Assembly (NCBI GenBank): GCA_946553045.1
Contig: CAMNRO010000021.1
Span: forward strand, 1 to 47,355
DNA from: an uncultured Porphyromonadaceae bacterium
GTDB lineage: Bacteria; Bacteroidota; Bacteroidia; Bacteroidales; Muribaculaceae
DNA length: 47,355 nt
Direction: 5' to 3'
Below the pieces are notes generated by a model, which saw only the letters and a list, made by a program, of their open reading frames with translations, was not told the DNA's origin and made no database searches. Every line of letters starts with the position of its first letter. Position 1 is the first letter of the stretch. Positions 27,350 to 36,705 of this stretch are shown here, piece after piece. A program made the position numbers and the translations under genes.

Positions 27350-27492
27350 CATAAAATCCCCGACTTAATCGAATGATACCACCAATGAAATAGCCCCCGA
27401 CCGGCCGATGGCCCTTTTTTCTGTCTCTGAAGACTGGTGTTCCGACATGGGGCCGGGGCGGCCGTGATGATGGAAAATTGCGATGATTTGCG

Positions 27493-27500
27493 TATCTTTG
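27493..27500 (+). promoter_or_regulatory. -7 element of the GH115-like gene
   Basis: TATCTTTG fits TAnnTTTG and ends 30 nt before the ATG at 27531. With the nadA element at 27342-27349 it makes the 209-bp gap a divergent promoter region. Confidence 0.5.
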
Positions 27501-27530
27501 TCTCGGATTGAACAGAACCTGTAGTTACCG

Positions 27531-29543
27531 ATGAATTTGAAAAGATATATTGTGTTTGCCGTCGCACTCGGTTGTGCGGTGGTGTCAAGGGCTATTGCTC
27601 TCGAGCCTGGAAATTTCCGTATCGTAATGCCTGCAAACAGTCCGGAGCCCGAAATGCTTGCCGCCCGAAGTGTTGCACGCGATTTTGGAAAAGTGATGCA
27701 CTGGATTCCCGACATCGACAGCGTTGCCTCTGCCGGCATGACAAATATCAGAGTGGTGGACGCCGCTGTTGCCGGAGAGCAGGGCATACGCAGTCTCGAC
27801 GGTTTCGAAAGTCATCGCATCTATGCCGATGGCGACGATATTGTGCTTGCCGGCAAGGATATGCGCGGTGCTATCTACGCTCTGTATTCGTTTTCGGAGA
27901 AATTTCTCGGAGTGCCTCCGCTGTGGTATTTCAGCAGTTGGGTGCCCGAATACAAGAACAGGATTGAGTTTCCGGATAATTACGACTGCCTCGAAAAATC
28001 GCCGGAAGTGAGATTCCGAGCCTGGTTTCCTAATGACGAAGACCTTCTGAATCCATGGCGCGAGAAGAGTCCGCAGAACGATGAGCTGTGGCTGGAGGCA
28101 ATGCTGCGGCTTAAGCTGAATACGGTCGAATTCGGCCCGACGGTGACTTATCCCGATTATAAAATGAGCCATAATGCCGATTTGCTGCGGAAATACGGCC
28201 TGGTGCTGACTTCGCATCATATGGTGGGTCTCAACAACAGTTTCGCCAATTGGGAGAAGTACTGGGAGCAGGTGCGAGGCATGAAGGCGCCGGAGCTTAA
28301 ACTCGCCAATCTCGACGCCATGAAGGAGTTCTGGGCCTACAACATAGAGACCATCATGCGCAACGACCAGGAAAACCTATGGCAGATAGCATTCCGCGGC
28401 CGCACCGACGAGCCTTTCTGGAATATTTTCCCCGATTCGCCCGAGAGCGAAAAGGAGCGTGCCGAGGTCATCAACAAAATGGTGCGTATCCAGTATGATA
28501 TGATACGTGAGGCCACCGGCGAGGACGACCCCTTCGTGAGAATGACTTTCTACGACGAGTTGTCCGACCTTCTCGCCAAAGGTTATCTCGAGCCTCCGGC
28601 CGCGAGCAATATGCTGTGGACTTTTGTGGCCGGCCGACGCGACCACTACCCCTACGACGACCTGGTGAACTACGATTTTTCCAAGCCGATGCAGCTGGGC
28701 TATTACATGAATCTTCAGTTCACCTCTACCGGCGCACATCTCGCTCCGGCAGAAAGTCCGTGGAAGATGGAACAGAACTATCGCTATGTGGCATCGCGAG
28801 GTCCGCTGCGTTTCAGCGTTGTCAATGCCGGCAATATACGCGAGTTTGTGATGGAAATGTCGGCCAATGCGGCCATGATGTGGGATATGGAGACATACGA
28901 CACCGATTCGTTCCTGAAATCTTTCTGTGCCCGGTATTACGGCGAGGAATTTGCCGGCGATATAGCGGAGTTATACCGCGATTATTATAATGCCTACTGG
29001 CTTCAGCGCCCTTCGGAATTTCCGGGAATGGACCGCCAGTTCATATTCCAGGACCTCAGGCATGCCCAGGTCCTTAACCAGGTGTTGCGGCGGTTCGACG
29101 ACTTTAATCCGAATCCGCTGTCTGATATAGGATTCGAGCGTGTCAAAGGCCGTTCGTTCCGTCTTGTCACCGACAATCAGGTCGATGAAATCATATCAGG
29201 CATGGAGCAGAGTTCGCCCCGTTTCCGGGCCGTGGCGCAGCGTTGCGATGAAATGAACCGGCGTCTGCCTGTTTCCAGGCAGCGGTTCTTCTACGATAAT
29301 CTGTCGTGCTATGCCCACTATATGGCGTCGCTCTCTGAAGGTGTCGGCCATTTCCTTAAGGCCTACAGAGGCGACGATGACCCAGGCCAGCATCTCGTCG
29401 CGGCGCATGGCTGTCTCAAAGATGCCCGCAGAGCTCTGCTGAGCTCGCAGCACGGCGTTTTCGACACATGGTACGAAACCGACCGTCTTTTCAATCTCAA
29501 TGAAAAAATAGAGGCTCTCGGCCGCCTCGTGAGCCGCCCTTAG
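27531..29543 (+). CDS. Glycoside hydrolase family 115-like exported enzyme
   Basis: The 670-residue exported protein has a signal peptide ending near residue 24. It shows the overall order of GH115 (xylan alpha-1,2-glucuronidase) proteins: an N-terminal domain with IVLAGKDMRGAIYALYSFSE and GVPPLWYFS, then a TIM-barrel region with EVRFRAWFPNDEDL, LRLKLNTVEFGP, KYGLVLTSHHM and MTFYDELSDLL, and a helical tail. These match family landmarks (RGtIYGiYdLSE, GIVMGTSHHEP), but several are altered: the usual LLW-DDN-x-G region reads NMLWTFVAGRRDH. The substrate is therefore uncertain. It is a lone CAZyme with no SusC/SusD or xylanase nearby. Its stop overlaps the sufS stop by 4 nt, tail to tail. Confidence 0.82.
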   Translation: MNLKRYIVFAVALGCAVVSRAIALEPGNFRIVMPANSPEPEMLAARSVARDFGKVMHWIPDIDSVASAGMTNIRVVDAAVAGEQGIRSLDGFESHRIYADGDDIVLAGKDMRGAIYALYSFSEKFLGVPPLWYFSSWVPEYKNRIEFPDNYDCLEKSPEVRFRAWFPNDEDLLNPWREKSPQNDELWLEAMLRLKLNTVEFGPTVTYPDYKMSHNADLLRKYGLVLTSHHMVGLNNSFANWEKYWEQVRGMKAPELKLANLDAMKEFWAYNIETIMRNDQENLWQIAFRGRTDEPFWNIFPDSPESEKERAEVINKMVRIQYDMIREATGEDDPFVRMTFYDELSDLLAKGYLEPPAASNMLWTFVAGRRDHYPYDDLVNYDFSKPMQLGYYMNLQFTSTGAHLAPAESPWKMEQNYRYVASRGPLRFSVVNAGNIREFVMEMSANAAMMWDMETYDTDSFLKSFCARYYGEEFAGDIAELYRDYYNAYWLQRPSEFPGMDRQFIFQDLRHAQVLNQVLRRFDDFNPNPLSDIGFERVKGRSFRLVTDNQVDEIISGMEQSSPRFRAVAQRCDEMNRRLPVSRQRFFYDNLSCYAHYMASLSEGVGHFLKAYRGDDDPGQHLVAAHGCLKDARRALLSSQHGVFDTWYETDRLFNLNEKIEALGRLVSRP

Positions 29544-30763
29544 GCGAGCATGGCGGCGGCGCGGCGGAGGGCGGCGGCAAAGGCGTCGACTTCGGCCTCG
29601 GTGTTGTAGAGGGCGAAGGAGGCGCGGACCGTTCCCTCGATTCCGAATCGTTCCATCAGCGGCTGGGCACAGTGGTGCCCGGTGCGCACTTCAATACCCA
29701 TCTGGTCGAGGAGGACGCCGGTGTCGTAGTGGTGGGCGTCGCCGACAAGGAACGACAGTACGGCGGCTTTGCCCGGTGCGGTGCCGAATATCCGCAATCC
29801 CGGAATGTCTGCTATTGCGGCTGTGGCGCGTTCGAGAAGCTTTGCTTCGTGGGCTGCAATGCGCTCTATCCCGACGTTTTCCATATAGTCTATGGCTTTG
29901 GCGAGAGCTGCCGCGCCGATGAAGTCGGGGGTACCTGCCTCGAATTTATATGGAAGGTCGGCCCAGGTGGTGCCCGAGAAGCTGACGTGACCGATCATCT
30001 CGCCGCCGCCCTGATAGGGAGGCATGGCGTCGAGGAGGTCGCGGCGGCCGTAGAGTATGCCTATGCCTGTCGGGCCATACATCTTGTGCGATGAGAATGC
30101 GTAGAAGTCGGCTCCGAGGGCTTTGACGTCGATTTTTTCGTGGGCTATGGCCTGGGCTCCGTCGATACATACAACGGCTCCATGTTCATGGGCGTAAGCG
30201 GCCATCTCCGCTACCGGATTCACGGTGCCGAGCACGTTCGATACGTGGCAGAACGATACCAGGCGGGTGCGGTCGGTGAAAAGCGCCCGGTAGGCGTCGA
30301 GGTCGAGCACACCGCGGTCGTCGCAGGGCACCACTTTAATCACCACGCCCTTGCGGGCGGCAAGGAGCTGCCATGGCACGATGTTGGAGTGGTGCTCCAT
30401 GACGGTGAGGATTATCTCGTCGCCTTCGTCAAGGAGCGAGCCGTAGGACGCCGCCACCAGATTGAGACTCTCTGTGGTGCCACGGGTGAAGATAATCTCG
30501 TCGGTCGAGTCGGCACCGATAAAAGCCCGAACTCGTTCGCGCGAGGCCTCCATGGCTGCTGTCGCTTTCTGCGACAGGCAGTGCACGCCGCGGTGCACGT
30601 TGGCCTTGGTGTGGGTGTACAAACGGTCTATTTCTTCCACCACCTGTCGCGGAGTCTGCGAAGTGGCGGTATTGTCGAGATATACGAGCGGTTTGCCGTA
30701 GACGGTCTCGGCTAGTATGGGGAAGTCGGCGCGCAGTGCTTCGACGTCGTAGATTTCTTTCAT
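29540..30763 (-). CDS. sufS: Cysteine desulfurase, SufS type
   Basis: SufS is the PLP enzyme that takes sulfur from cysteine for Fe-S assembly. From ATG 30763 it has 407 residues. It has LDNTATSQTPRQV near the N-terminus, VHRGVHCLSQ, the PLP lysine in FSSHKMYGPTGIGILYG, and the persulfide cysteine in RTGHHCAQPL. The upstream start at 30799 is rejected because ATG 30763 gives a 4-nt overlap with sufD and the family N-terminus. No sufE or sufU sulfur-transfer gene follows. The end overlaps the convergent GH115-like gene by 4 nt, and I see no terminator between them. Confidence 0.96.
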   Translation of the reverse strand: MKEIYDVEALRADFPILAETVYGKPLVYLDNTATSQTPRQVVEEIDRLYTHTKANVHRGVHCLSQKATAAMEASRERVRAFIGADSTDEIIFTRGTTESLNLVAASYGSLLDEGDEIILTVMEHHSNIVPWQLLAARKGVVIKVVPCDDRGVLDLDAYRALFTDRTRLVSFCHVSNVLGTVNPVAEMAAYAHEHGAVVCIDGAQAIAHEKIDVKALGADFYAFSSHKMYGPTGIGILYGRRDLLDAMPPYQGGGEMIGHVSFSGTTWADLPYKFEAGTPDFIGAAALAKAIDYMENVGIERIAAHEAKLLERATAAIADIPGLRIFGTAPGKAAVLSFLVGDAHHYDTGVLLDQMGIEVRTGHHCAQPLMERFGIEGTVRASFALYNTEAEVDAFAAALRRAAAMLA

Positions 30764-32139
30764 TCTTCCGGAGCTTGAGAGTGGCATGCGGTGGCGCATG
30801 TGCTGCAGTCGGCCGAAGCGCCCGAGAGGCGTTTTTCGACCAGTATGTGTAGGCGCTGGCGGAGAACCTCGAACGATATGTTGTCGATTACATCCACCAT
30901 GAAAGCCTGTGTGAGCATGCGTTTGGCTTCGTCGCGGGGAATTCCTCGCGCCTGCATGTAGAAGAGGGCTCGCTCATCGAGCTGGCCAGTTGTGGCGCCG
31001 TGGCTGCACTTCACTTCGTCGCAGTATATTTCGAGCTGAGGCGAGGCTTCCATGCGTGCCGAGGGCGATTCGAGGATATTGCGGTTGGTCTGGGCGGCGT
31101 CGGTGAAGCGTGCGGCTTCATCGACCACTATGCGGCCTCCGAAAGCGCCGCGGCCCTTGTCGAACAGCGCGTTCTTGAATATCTGGCGGCTTGTGCAGTG
31201 TGAGCCGAGGTGGCGCAGGACAACGCTGTCAGAGCAAATCTGTTCGTCCGATACTATGGCGAGGCCGCTTAGCGAGGTATATGCGCCGTCGCCCGGCACG
31301 GAGATGTCGAACTCGTTGCGGGTCACGCCTCCGCTGAGGAAATCGGTGTTTACCGTCAGGCGCGAGTCGCTGTGCTGCACGGCACGGAAGCTGAAGAGGC
31401 GGTGTGTTGCGGCCGAGGATTCCTCGATGTCGTAGAACTCTACTTCCGCGCCGGCATCCACTCTTATATATACATTCTGCAGATTGAGGTGCTGCACGGC
31501 CGGGGTCTGGGTGTGGTCGCAAAGCAGAATCTTCACCTTAGAGCCTTCGCATGCGTGCACGAGCAGACGGCGGGGCGTCAGCATGGGCACGGGCGAGTTG
31601 AAGATATTGACAATCTGCACGGCTTTCTCTATTTCTGTGCGCGGTGCCACCCGGACATAGATACCGTCGTGAGCGAGAGCGTCGGAGATTGCTCCGGCTA
31701 TGCTGTTCTTGTCGGCGCCGTCGGCCAGCAATGCTGCCGCATCGGCTTCGAATTCGGCCGGAACCTGACGGAGGCTGCACACGGTAAGGCCCTCAGGCAT
31801 GTTGCGCATCAGTACGTCGGTTGGGCGGAAGATGTCGTTGGCAACAACGGCGAGAAGGCTGTTGAGCTGGGGAACGCCGCAGCGGAAAGATGCGGCCACA
31901 TCGGCTGTCATCGGCACCCGGGCAATGTTAACGCCATAGTCGGGCGCGAAGAGACGGTCAAGGCGGCATTCGGGAATCTCGTCCGATGCCGGTTTATAGG
32001 CCTCGATGGCTTCTGCCAGACGTGAGGCGCCTGCCTTGTTGACGGCTTCGAGCAGGGCGGGGCGCCCTTTGGCCATCACGGCGGCGTTGTCGCGCACCAG
32101 GTCGAGGTACTGGTTGAATGCGTTGTCAGATCTGCTCAT
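30760..32139 (-). CDS. sufD: Fe-S cluster assembly scaffold subunit SufD
   Basis: SufD pairs with SufB and the SufC ATPase to build Fe-S clusters. From ATG 32139 the protein has 459 residues. The C-terminal beta-helix is recognisable from the family pattern: FKNALFDKGRGAFGGRIVV, LEIYCDEVKCSHGATTGQLDERALFYMQARGI given here in part, and EAKRMLTQAFM. The N-terminal helical part is variable as usual. The upstream TTG-type extension to 32166 is unlikely. It starts 14 nt inside the end of sufC and its stop overlaps the sufS ATG. Confidence 0.95.
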   Translation of the reverse strand: MSRSDNAFNQYLDLVRDNAAVMAKGRPALLEAVNKAGASRLAEAIEAYKPASDEIPECRLDRLFAPDYGVNIARVPMTADVAASFRCGVPQLNSLLAVVANDIFRPTDVLMRNMPEGLTVCSLRQVPAEFEADAAALLADGADKNSIAGAISDALAHDGIYVRVAPRTEIEKAVQIVNIFNSPVPMLTPRRLLVHACEGSKVKILLCDHTQTPAVQHLNLQNVYIRVDAGAEVEFYDIEESSAATHRLFSFRAVQHSDSRLTVNTDFLSGGVTRNEFDISVPGDGAYTSLSGLAIVSDEQICSDSVVLRHLGSHCTSRQIFKNALFDKGRGAFGGRIVVDEAARFTDAAQTNRNILESPSARMEASPQLEIYCDEVKCSHGATTGQLDERALFYMQARGIPRDEAKRMLTQAFMVDVIDNISFEVLRQRLHILVEKRLSGASADCSTCATACHSQAPEE

Positions 32140-32896
32140 TGTCAACCTCCTGCTTAATCCAGTCATAGCCCTTTTCTTCGAGTTCGAGAGCCAGTTCGGG
32201 ACCTCCTGTATGCACTATGCGGCCTTTGTAGAGTATATGCACGAAATCGGGCTTGATATAATCGAGAAGGCGCTGATAGTGAGTGATTACTATAGTGGCG
32301 TTCTGGTCGGTCTTGAGTTTGTTGACACCGCCGGCCACGATGCGCAGGGCGTCGATGTCGAGGCCGCTGTCGGTCTCGTCGAGAATGGCTACGCGGGGCT
32401 CGAGCATTGCCATCTGGAAGATTTCGTTGCGCTTTTTCTCGCCGCCTGAGAAGCCTTCGTTGACCGAGCGCGAGGCGAGCTTGTTGTCGAGCTCTACCAC
32501 GGCGCGCTTCTGGCGCATGGTCTTGAGGAAGTCGGCGGCGCTCATCGGCTCAAGGCCGAGATATTTGCGCTTGGCGTTGATGGCGGCGCGCATGAAGTTG
32601 ACCATCGTCACACCCGGAATCTCGACCGGGTACTGGAACGACAGGAAGAGGCCTTCGTGCGAGCGGTCTTCGGGGCTGAGACCAAGCAGGTCGACGCCTG
32701 CCAGAGTCGCCGAGCCCCCGAGCACGGTGAAGCGGGGGTCGCCGGCAAGAACGCCCGACAGGGTGCTTTTGCCCGAACCGTTGGGGCCCATTATGGCATG
32801 GACTTCGCCGGGGCGCACGGTGAGATTGATACCGCGCAGTATTTCCTTGCCGTCAATGCCGGCACGCAGATTCTCAACTTTCAGTAAATCTTCCAT
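32126..32896 (-). CDS. sufC: Fe-S assembly ATPase SufC
   Basis: SufC is the soluble ABC-type ATPase of the SufBCD complex. The 256-residue protein has Walker A GPNGSGKSTL, the Q-loop in LSFQYPVEIPGV, the signature FSGGEKKRNE, Walker B VAILDETDSGLD and the H-loop ITHYQRLL. The length is typical. It follows sufB after 104 nt that contain a short tandem repeat, the largest gap within the operon, and overlaps sufD by 14 nt. Confidence 0.97.
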   Translation of the reverse strand: MEDLLKVENLRAGIDGKEILRGINLTVRPGEVHAIMGPNGSGKSTLSGVLAGDPRFTVLGGSATLAGVDLLGLSPEDRSHEGLFLSFQYPVEIPGVTMVNFMRAAINAKRKYLGLEPMSAADFLKTMRQKRAVVELDNKLASRSVNEGFSGGEKKRNEIFQMAMLEPRVAILDETDSGLDIDALRIVAGGVNKLKTDQNATIVITHYQRLLDYIKPDFVHILYKGRIVHTGGPELALELEEKGYDWIKQEVDNEQI

Positions 32897-32920
32897 TTGT
32901 AATGGTGTATTTTAATGGTT

Positions 32921-32947
32921 GAAAAAGTCGAAAAAGTTAAAAAAGTC
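32921..32947 (-). repeat. Three 9-nt tandem repeats between sufB and sufC
   Basis: On the minus strand the 104-nt sufB-sufC gap contains three near-identical units of the form (A/G)ACTTTTT(C/T) in direct order. An inverted partner gttgaaaa (32918-32925) and ttttcaac (32962-32969) surrounds them. It may shape the sufB/sufC ratio through RNA processing or partial termination, or it may be simple drift. Confidence 0.55.
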
Positions 32948-33000
32948 GAGATAATGGTCTCTTTTCAACTGTTTTCACTTTTTACACTATATAAACTAAA

Positions 33001-34467
33001 TTATCCGACGGAGCCTTCGAGGGTGATGGCGAGGAGTTTCTGGGCCTCGACGGCGAACTCCATCGGGAGCTTGTTCATCACTTCTTTGGCATAGCCGTTC
33101 ACAATCAGGGCGATGGCTTCTTCGGTGGGAATGCCGCGCTGGTTGCAGTAGAATATCTGGTCTTCCGATATTTTAGAAGTCGTGGCTTCGTGCTCGACCA
33201 CTGCCGAACTGTTTGCCACGTCGATGACCGGGAAGGTGTGCGCGCCGCAGGTGCCGCTGAGCAGCAGAGAGTCGCACTGGGTGTAGTTGCGCACGCCTTC
33301 GGCCTTGGGAGCGACTTTCACCAGGCCGCGGTAGCTGTTCTGGCTATGTCCGGCCGATATGCCCTTGCTGACTATTGTCGATGTGGTGTTCGAGCCGATG
33401 TGTATCATCTTCGTGCCTGTGTCGGCCTGCTGGCGGTTGTTGGTGACGGCGACGGAGTAAAATTCGCCGACCGAGCCTTCGCCTGCGAGTATGCACGAGG
33501 GGTATTTCCACGTTATGGCCGAGCCGGTCTCTACCTGTGTCCACGACAGCTTGGAGTAGTCGCCGCGGCATAGGCCGCGTTTGGTCACGAAGTTGTAGAC
33601 ACCGCCGCGACCTTCGGCGTCGCCGGCATACCAGTTCTGAACGGTCGAATATTTGACTTCGGCGCGCTCTTCGACGATGATTTCGACGATGGCGGCATGG
33701 AGTTGGTTCTCGTCGCGCATCGGGGCGGTGCAGCCTTCGAGATAGCTCACGTATGCCTCGTCGTCGGCTACGATAAGAGTGCGCTCGAACTGGCCTGTGC
33801 CGGCCGAATTGATACGGAAATATGTCGACAGTTCCATCGGGCAGCGAACTCCCTTGGGGATATAGACGAACGAACCGTCGGAGAACACCGCCGAGTTGAG
33901 GGCGGCGTAGAAATTATCGCGGTAGTTCACGACCTTGCCGAGATACTTGCGCACCAGGTCGGGATACTCGAGCACGGCCTCGCTGAACGAACAGAATACG
34001 ATGCCGAGTTCGGCGAGGCGTTCGCGGTGAGTGGTGCGCACCGACACGGAGTCGAGCACTGCGTCGACGGCCATGCCCGAAAGAGCCTTCTGCTCTTCCA
34101 GTGGTATGCCCAGACGGTTGAATGTGTCGAGCAGCTGCGGGTCGACCTCGTCGAGGCTCTTTGGCCCTTCCTTTTTCTTCGGGGCCGCATAGTAGCTTAT
34201 TGCCTGGAAGTCGATAGGCGGAATGTCGAGGTGGGCCCATGTCGGAGGTTCGAGGGTGAGCCAGTAGCGGAAAGCCTCCAGGCGGAAGTCGAGCAGCCAT
34301 TGTGGCTCGCCCTTAAGCTCGGAGATGCGTCGCACCACGTCTTCGTTGAGGCCGGCCGGAATGATATCCGTGTCGATATCCGACGTGAAGCCGTATTTAT
34401 ATTCTCCCGACGTAGCGCGCTCTATGATGCGGCTGTCGTCTTCGGGTTTATGTTGATTCTCGTTCAT
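33001..34467 (-). CDS. sufB: Fe-S cluster assembly protein SufB
   Basis: SufB is the main scaffold subunit where the cluster forms. From ATG 34467 the protein has 488 residues. It has [22 protein letters not shown] near the N-terminus (described as the family opening), [33 protein letters not shown], the NFVTKRG...[20 protein letters not shown] core and the C-terminal [20 protein letters not shown], each a known SufB landmark. The 34488 start is rejected. It follows cvpA by 34 nt, so cvpA-sufBCDS is one transcription unit. No Rrf2-type regulator or binding site is evident. Confidence 0.97.
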   Translation of the reverse strand: MNENQHKPEDDSRIIERATSGEYKYGFTSDIDTDIIPAGLNEDVVRRISELKGEPQWLLDFRLEAFRYWLTLEPPTWAHLDIPPIDFQAISYYAAPKKKEGPKSLDEVDPQLLDTFNRLGIPLEEQKALSGMAVDAVLDSVSVRTTHRERLAELGIVFCSFSEAVLEYPDLVRKYLGKVVNYRDNFYAALNSAVFSDGSFVYIPKGVRCPMELSTYFRINSAGTGQFERTLIVADDEAYVSYLEGCTAPMRDENQLHAAIVEIIVEERAEVKYSTVQNWYAGDAEGRGGVYNFVTKRGLCRGDYSKLSWTQVETGSAITWKYPSCILAGEGSVGEFYSVAVTNNRQQADTGTKMIHIGSNTTSTIVSKGISAGHSQNSYRGLVKVAPKAEGVRNYTQCDSLLLSGTCGAHTFPVIDVANSSAVVEHEATTSKISEDQIFYCNQRGIPTEEAIALIVNGYAKEVMNKLPMEFAVEAQKLLAITLEGSVG

Positions 34468-34501
34468 ATCGAATGATAAACGGCACAAAGGCCTCGTAGG
34501 T

Positions 34502-34975
34502 TTATTTGGTGATATAACCGGCCAGGGCTGGAGCTATTTTTACCACGGCAGTACGCCATGGCTTTGCCGGATTGCTGAATGCGCCTCTGTCGGAAGGGCA
34601 TACTGCCAGATACACGTTGAGAACAATACTCGTTATAATCAGCCACTCCGCTATGCGGAATGCAGCGCCGGCGATACGGTCGAACGGCCGCAGATGCATG
34701 GCCGATACCGCCGCTCCGAAAAGCCTCGCAAGCAGCCACACGCCGAAGTAGGTCGCAACGAAAACAAGCGCATAGCACAGCACCCGCAGTGTCGTCTCGT
34801 GCTCGGAGCCGTGACTCACAAGTGCATCGGCTATGGTGCCTCCGAAAAACCTGCACACCAGAATCGCTGCCAGCAAAGCTGCAATCGCGCCAATCTGCGC
34901 CACAATGCCGCGCATGGCACCCGTCACGGCTGCTATCACCACAATGGCAAGTAATATAATGTCGGTTAAAGCCAT
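34502..34975 (-). CDS. cvpA: CvpA family inner-membrane protein
   Basis: From ATG 34975 this 157-residue protein has four predicted membrane helices ([21 protein letters not shown], then two around residues 35-85, and one at [17 protein letters not shown], each described in part). The motif [20 protein letters not shown] is typical of the CvpA/colicin-V-production family, whose real role is linked to envelope and stress functions. It is the first gene of the suf operon. The upstream start at 34999 is rejected because a -7 element overlaps that codon. Confidence 0.88.
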   Translation of the reverse strand: MALTDIILLAIVVIAAVTGAMRGIVAQIGAIAALLAAILVCRFFGGTIADALVSHGSEHETTLRVLCYALVFVATYFGVWLLARLFGAAVSAMHLRPFDRIAGAAFRIAEWLIITSIVLNVYLAVCPSDRGAFSNPAKPWRTAVVKIAPALAGYITK

Positions 34976-34996
34976 ATCATACAGTTTTTCAAACTG

Positions 34997-35004
34997 CAAA
35001 ATTA
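34997..35004 (-). promoter_or_regulatory. -7 element of the cvpA-suf operon
   Basis: TAATTTTG on the minus strand, 21 nt upstream of the cvpA ATG at 34975. The -33 match is weak. Confidence 0.5.
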
Positions 35005-35362
35005 CAAAATTCCCCCGATATCTATATCAGTATTTCTGTGTCATCTCAGTATTTCCGGGCAGAAACGTTTCGGCTGGAGGACTACATGCTGATTTAAGAC
35101 GCCCGACAATTACGAATTGATGGTCCATAGGGGACTTAAGCATGATGTGTGGTTTGATATTATGAAAAGTAATGATATGCTCGGTTCTTGTTGATAGTTT
35201 TTTATATGGTTTGGGTTGAAGTTGTTCGATACTTCTTTTTTTGTGCTGTTGGGTTCTTGAATGTGTTGATAGCCAGATGTAAGCGTGCGGGGCGTCTGTT
35301 TGGACTGTTTGCGGATGGTTAGAAAAAGACGCGGCATAACGCTTGAATTGTGGCTTATTTTA

Positions 35363-35393
35363 TTGCATAAGTCAATTATTGTTTGTTAATTTG
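35363..35393 (+). promoter_or_regulatory. Candidate promoter of the tandem secreted genes
   Basis: TTG (35363-35365), a 21-nt spacer and TAATTTG (35387-35393), one base shorter than the usual -7 consensus. Transcription would start about 45 nt before the ATG at 35446. Confidence 0.4.
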
Positions 35394-35445
35394 CGGCAAA
35401 GTGCTATATAACCCGACTGTTTCTGTCAAAAAAACTTCAAGCTAA

Positions 35446-36684
35446 ATGTCTCGAATAAAAATTACATTTCTTGCGGTAGGCGCCATTCTCGGTACTTCAG
35501 CCGCCATGGGCGTAACAACATTAAAGCCTAAAGCCGTTCAGGCTGCTCCGAAAGCACTTGATGTCTATTATCACACACCCGAAGGGGTGACATTCGCCGG
35601 TATGGACAGCAATGGTGATTTTAGCGGCGATTATGCGTTCGCACCTGCCGGAAAATGGCTTAATACGGTTGCCGAGGCAAGTCCGGACGGCGCCGAATAT
35701 AGCTGGTTGTATCCTGTTTCTAAAAATGAATATGGTGTCGAAAAGACATCGACATCTACGGCAGAGAAGTTTCAGTTCCGCATTAAAGAAAAAGGTCTTT
35801 ATTCGGCGCCGGTTCTAACTGCGGAGTACGGTGGCGCCAAACTTTCGTATTCGTTGGCAGCCGACGGCATAAAATACGGTGAATATGGAACGTGGAATAA
35901 TTATGCGGTAAACTATCAGCCGGGTCTCACCACAATTGTCGGTCAGGCTCACGAGCTTCTGTCTACGAACGACCCCACCGCTACTGCATATCTCAATATG
36001 GTGATGGCCGGAGGATTATTCACTGATATATCCGTATATGGTTTCGGTGAGTCATTCTATGATTGCGGTGATTTTTATCTTGAGGCTGTCAATGCCATGG
36101 TTTACAGCGAAGAAAATATTACAGCTGGCGATATTGCTGTCAAAGTGTTTCTTCGCGAGAAGACAAGTGTGGATTATAAAACCGAGCTTGCGCAGCTTGA
36201 AACCGACGAAGTGAAGCCCATCGGCGACAACCGCTACTATGTTTCCTTCAAGTGTGCCGAGCCGGTGTTTATCACTTCGGCAATGCAGGTGGTGGTGCTT
36301 CCGGCCGAAGGTAGCTCTGCACGCTTCTCGCCGATGATGCCTTTGCAGAAAAACTATCGGTCGTCAAACATGGGCACGGCATCGCTTTATGCCACATTCA
36401 AATTCACAGGAAAGAAAGCGAGCCTGCAGTGCCTGGATTTCTTCGGGACAGAAGTGACCAACGAAGATGACACTTCGGCCGGATTCCTCAATCATTGGGC
36501 AATCGGCGTCAAAGGGTCATATGAAAAACCATTGTCAGGAGTCGAAGGTGTCATTGTCGGCACTTCCGAGGTCGATGCTCCGGTCTATAATCTGGGCGGT
36601 GTCTGTGTCGGCTCGATAGACGATATGGACCGTCTGCCTGCCGGAATTTACATATCGAACGGTAAAAAAATAATCAAACGCTAA
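35446..36684 (+). CDS. Exported protein with short T9SS-like tail, paralogue 1
   Basis: The 412-residue protein has a signal-peptide-like start (ITFLAVGAILGTSAAMGV) and a large beta-rich body with many aromatic and acidic residues (YYHTPEGVTFAGMD, YAFAPA, YSWLYP). The C-terminus reads VYNLGGVCVGSIDDMDRLPAG, then IYISNGKKIIKR. That is the motif order of T9SS C-terminal domains, but without the PNP-containing sandwich that normally precedes it. It is clearly related to the next gene (same opening motif, same tail). I recognise no catalytic motif. It may be a T9SS-exported surface protein; the substrate or ligand is unknown. It begins a two-gene unit. Confidence 0.82.
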   Translation: MSRIKITFLAVGAILGTSAAMGVTTLKPKAVQAAPKALDVYYHTPEGVTFAGMDSNGDFSGDYAFAPAGKWLNTVAEASPDGAEYSWLYPVSKNEYGVEKTSTSTAEKFQFRIKEKGLYSAPVLTAEYGGAKLSYSLAADGIKYGEYGTWNNYAVNYQPGLTTIVGQAHELLSTNDPTATAYLNMVMAGGLFTDISVYGFGESFYDCGDFYLEAVNAMVYSEENITAGDIAVKVFLREKTSVDYKTELAQLETDEVKPIGDNRYYVSFKCAEPVFITSAMQVVVLPAEGSSARFSPMMPLQKNYRSSNMGTASLYATFKFTGKKASLQCLDFFGTEVTNEDDTSAGFLNHWAIGVKGSYEKPLSGVEGVIVGTSEVDAPVYNLGGVCVGSIDDMDRLPAGIYISNGKKIIKR

Positions 36685-36705
36685 TACATAACCATTTATA
36701 GCAGT

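Larger units (their letters stand above)
34976..35445. other. 470-bp gene-free, AT-rich region between divergent units
   Basis: This is the longest gene-free stretch. At its left end is the cvpA-suf promoter. At 35028 and 35046 the 10-mer TCAGTATTTC occurs twice in direct order, 18 nt apart. A possible stem pairs GCGTCT (35292-35297) with AGACGC (about 35326). At the right is a candidate promoter for the next gene. The only frame here, 75 codons on the minus strand, is Asn/Ser/Thr-rich and has no protein-like features. I see no tRNA or known small RNA. Confidence 0.6.

Noticed and set aside
27391-27420. GGCC-GAT-GGCC mini-hairpin followed by T run in the nadA/GH115 gap
   Set aside because: The stem is only 4 bp and no rightward gene ends before it, so a terminator role has no support.
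27322-27588. N-terminal extension of the nadA frame
   Set aside because: The extra residues do not resemble NadA, and the -7 element at 27342-27349 lies within them.
35110-35337. 75-codon minus-strand frame in the gene-free region
   Set aside because: Composition is low in complexity, it has no domain or signal peptide, and base use matches non-coding AT-rich sequence.
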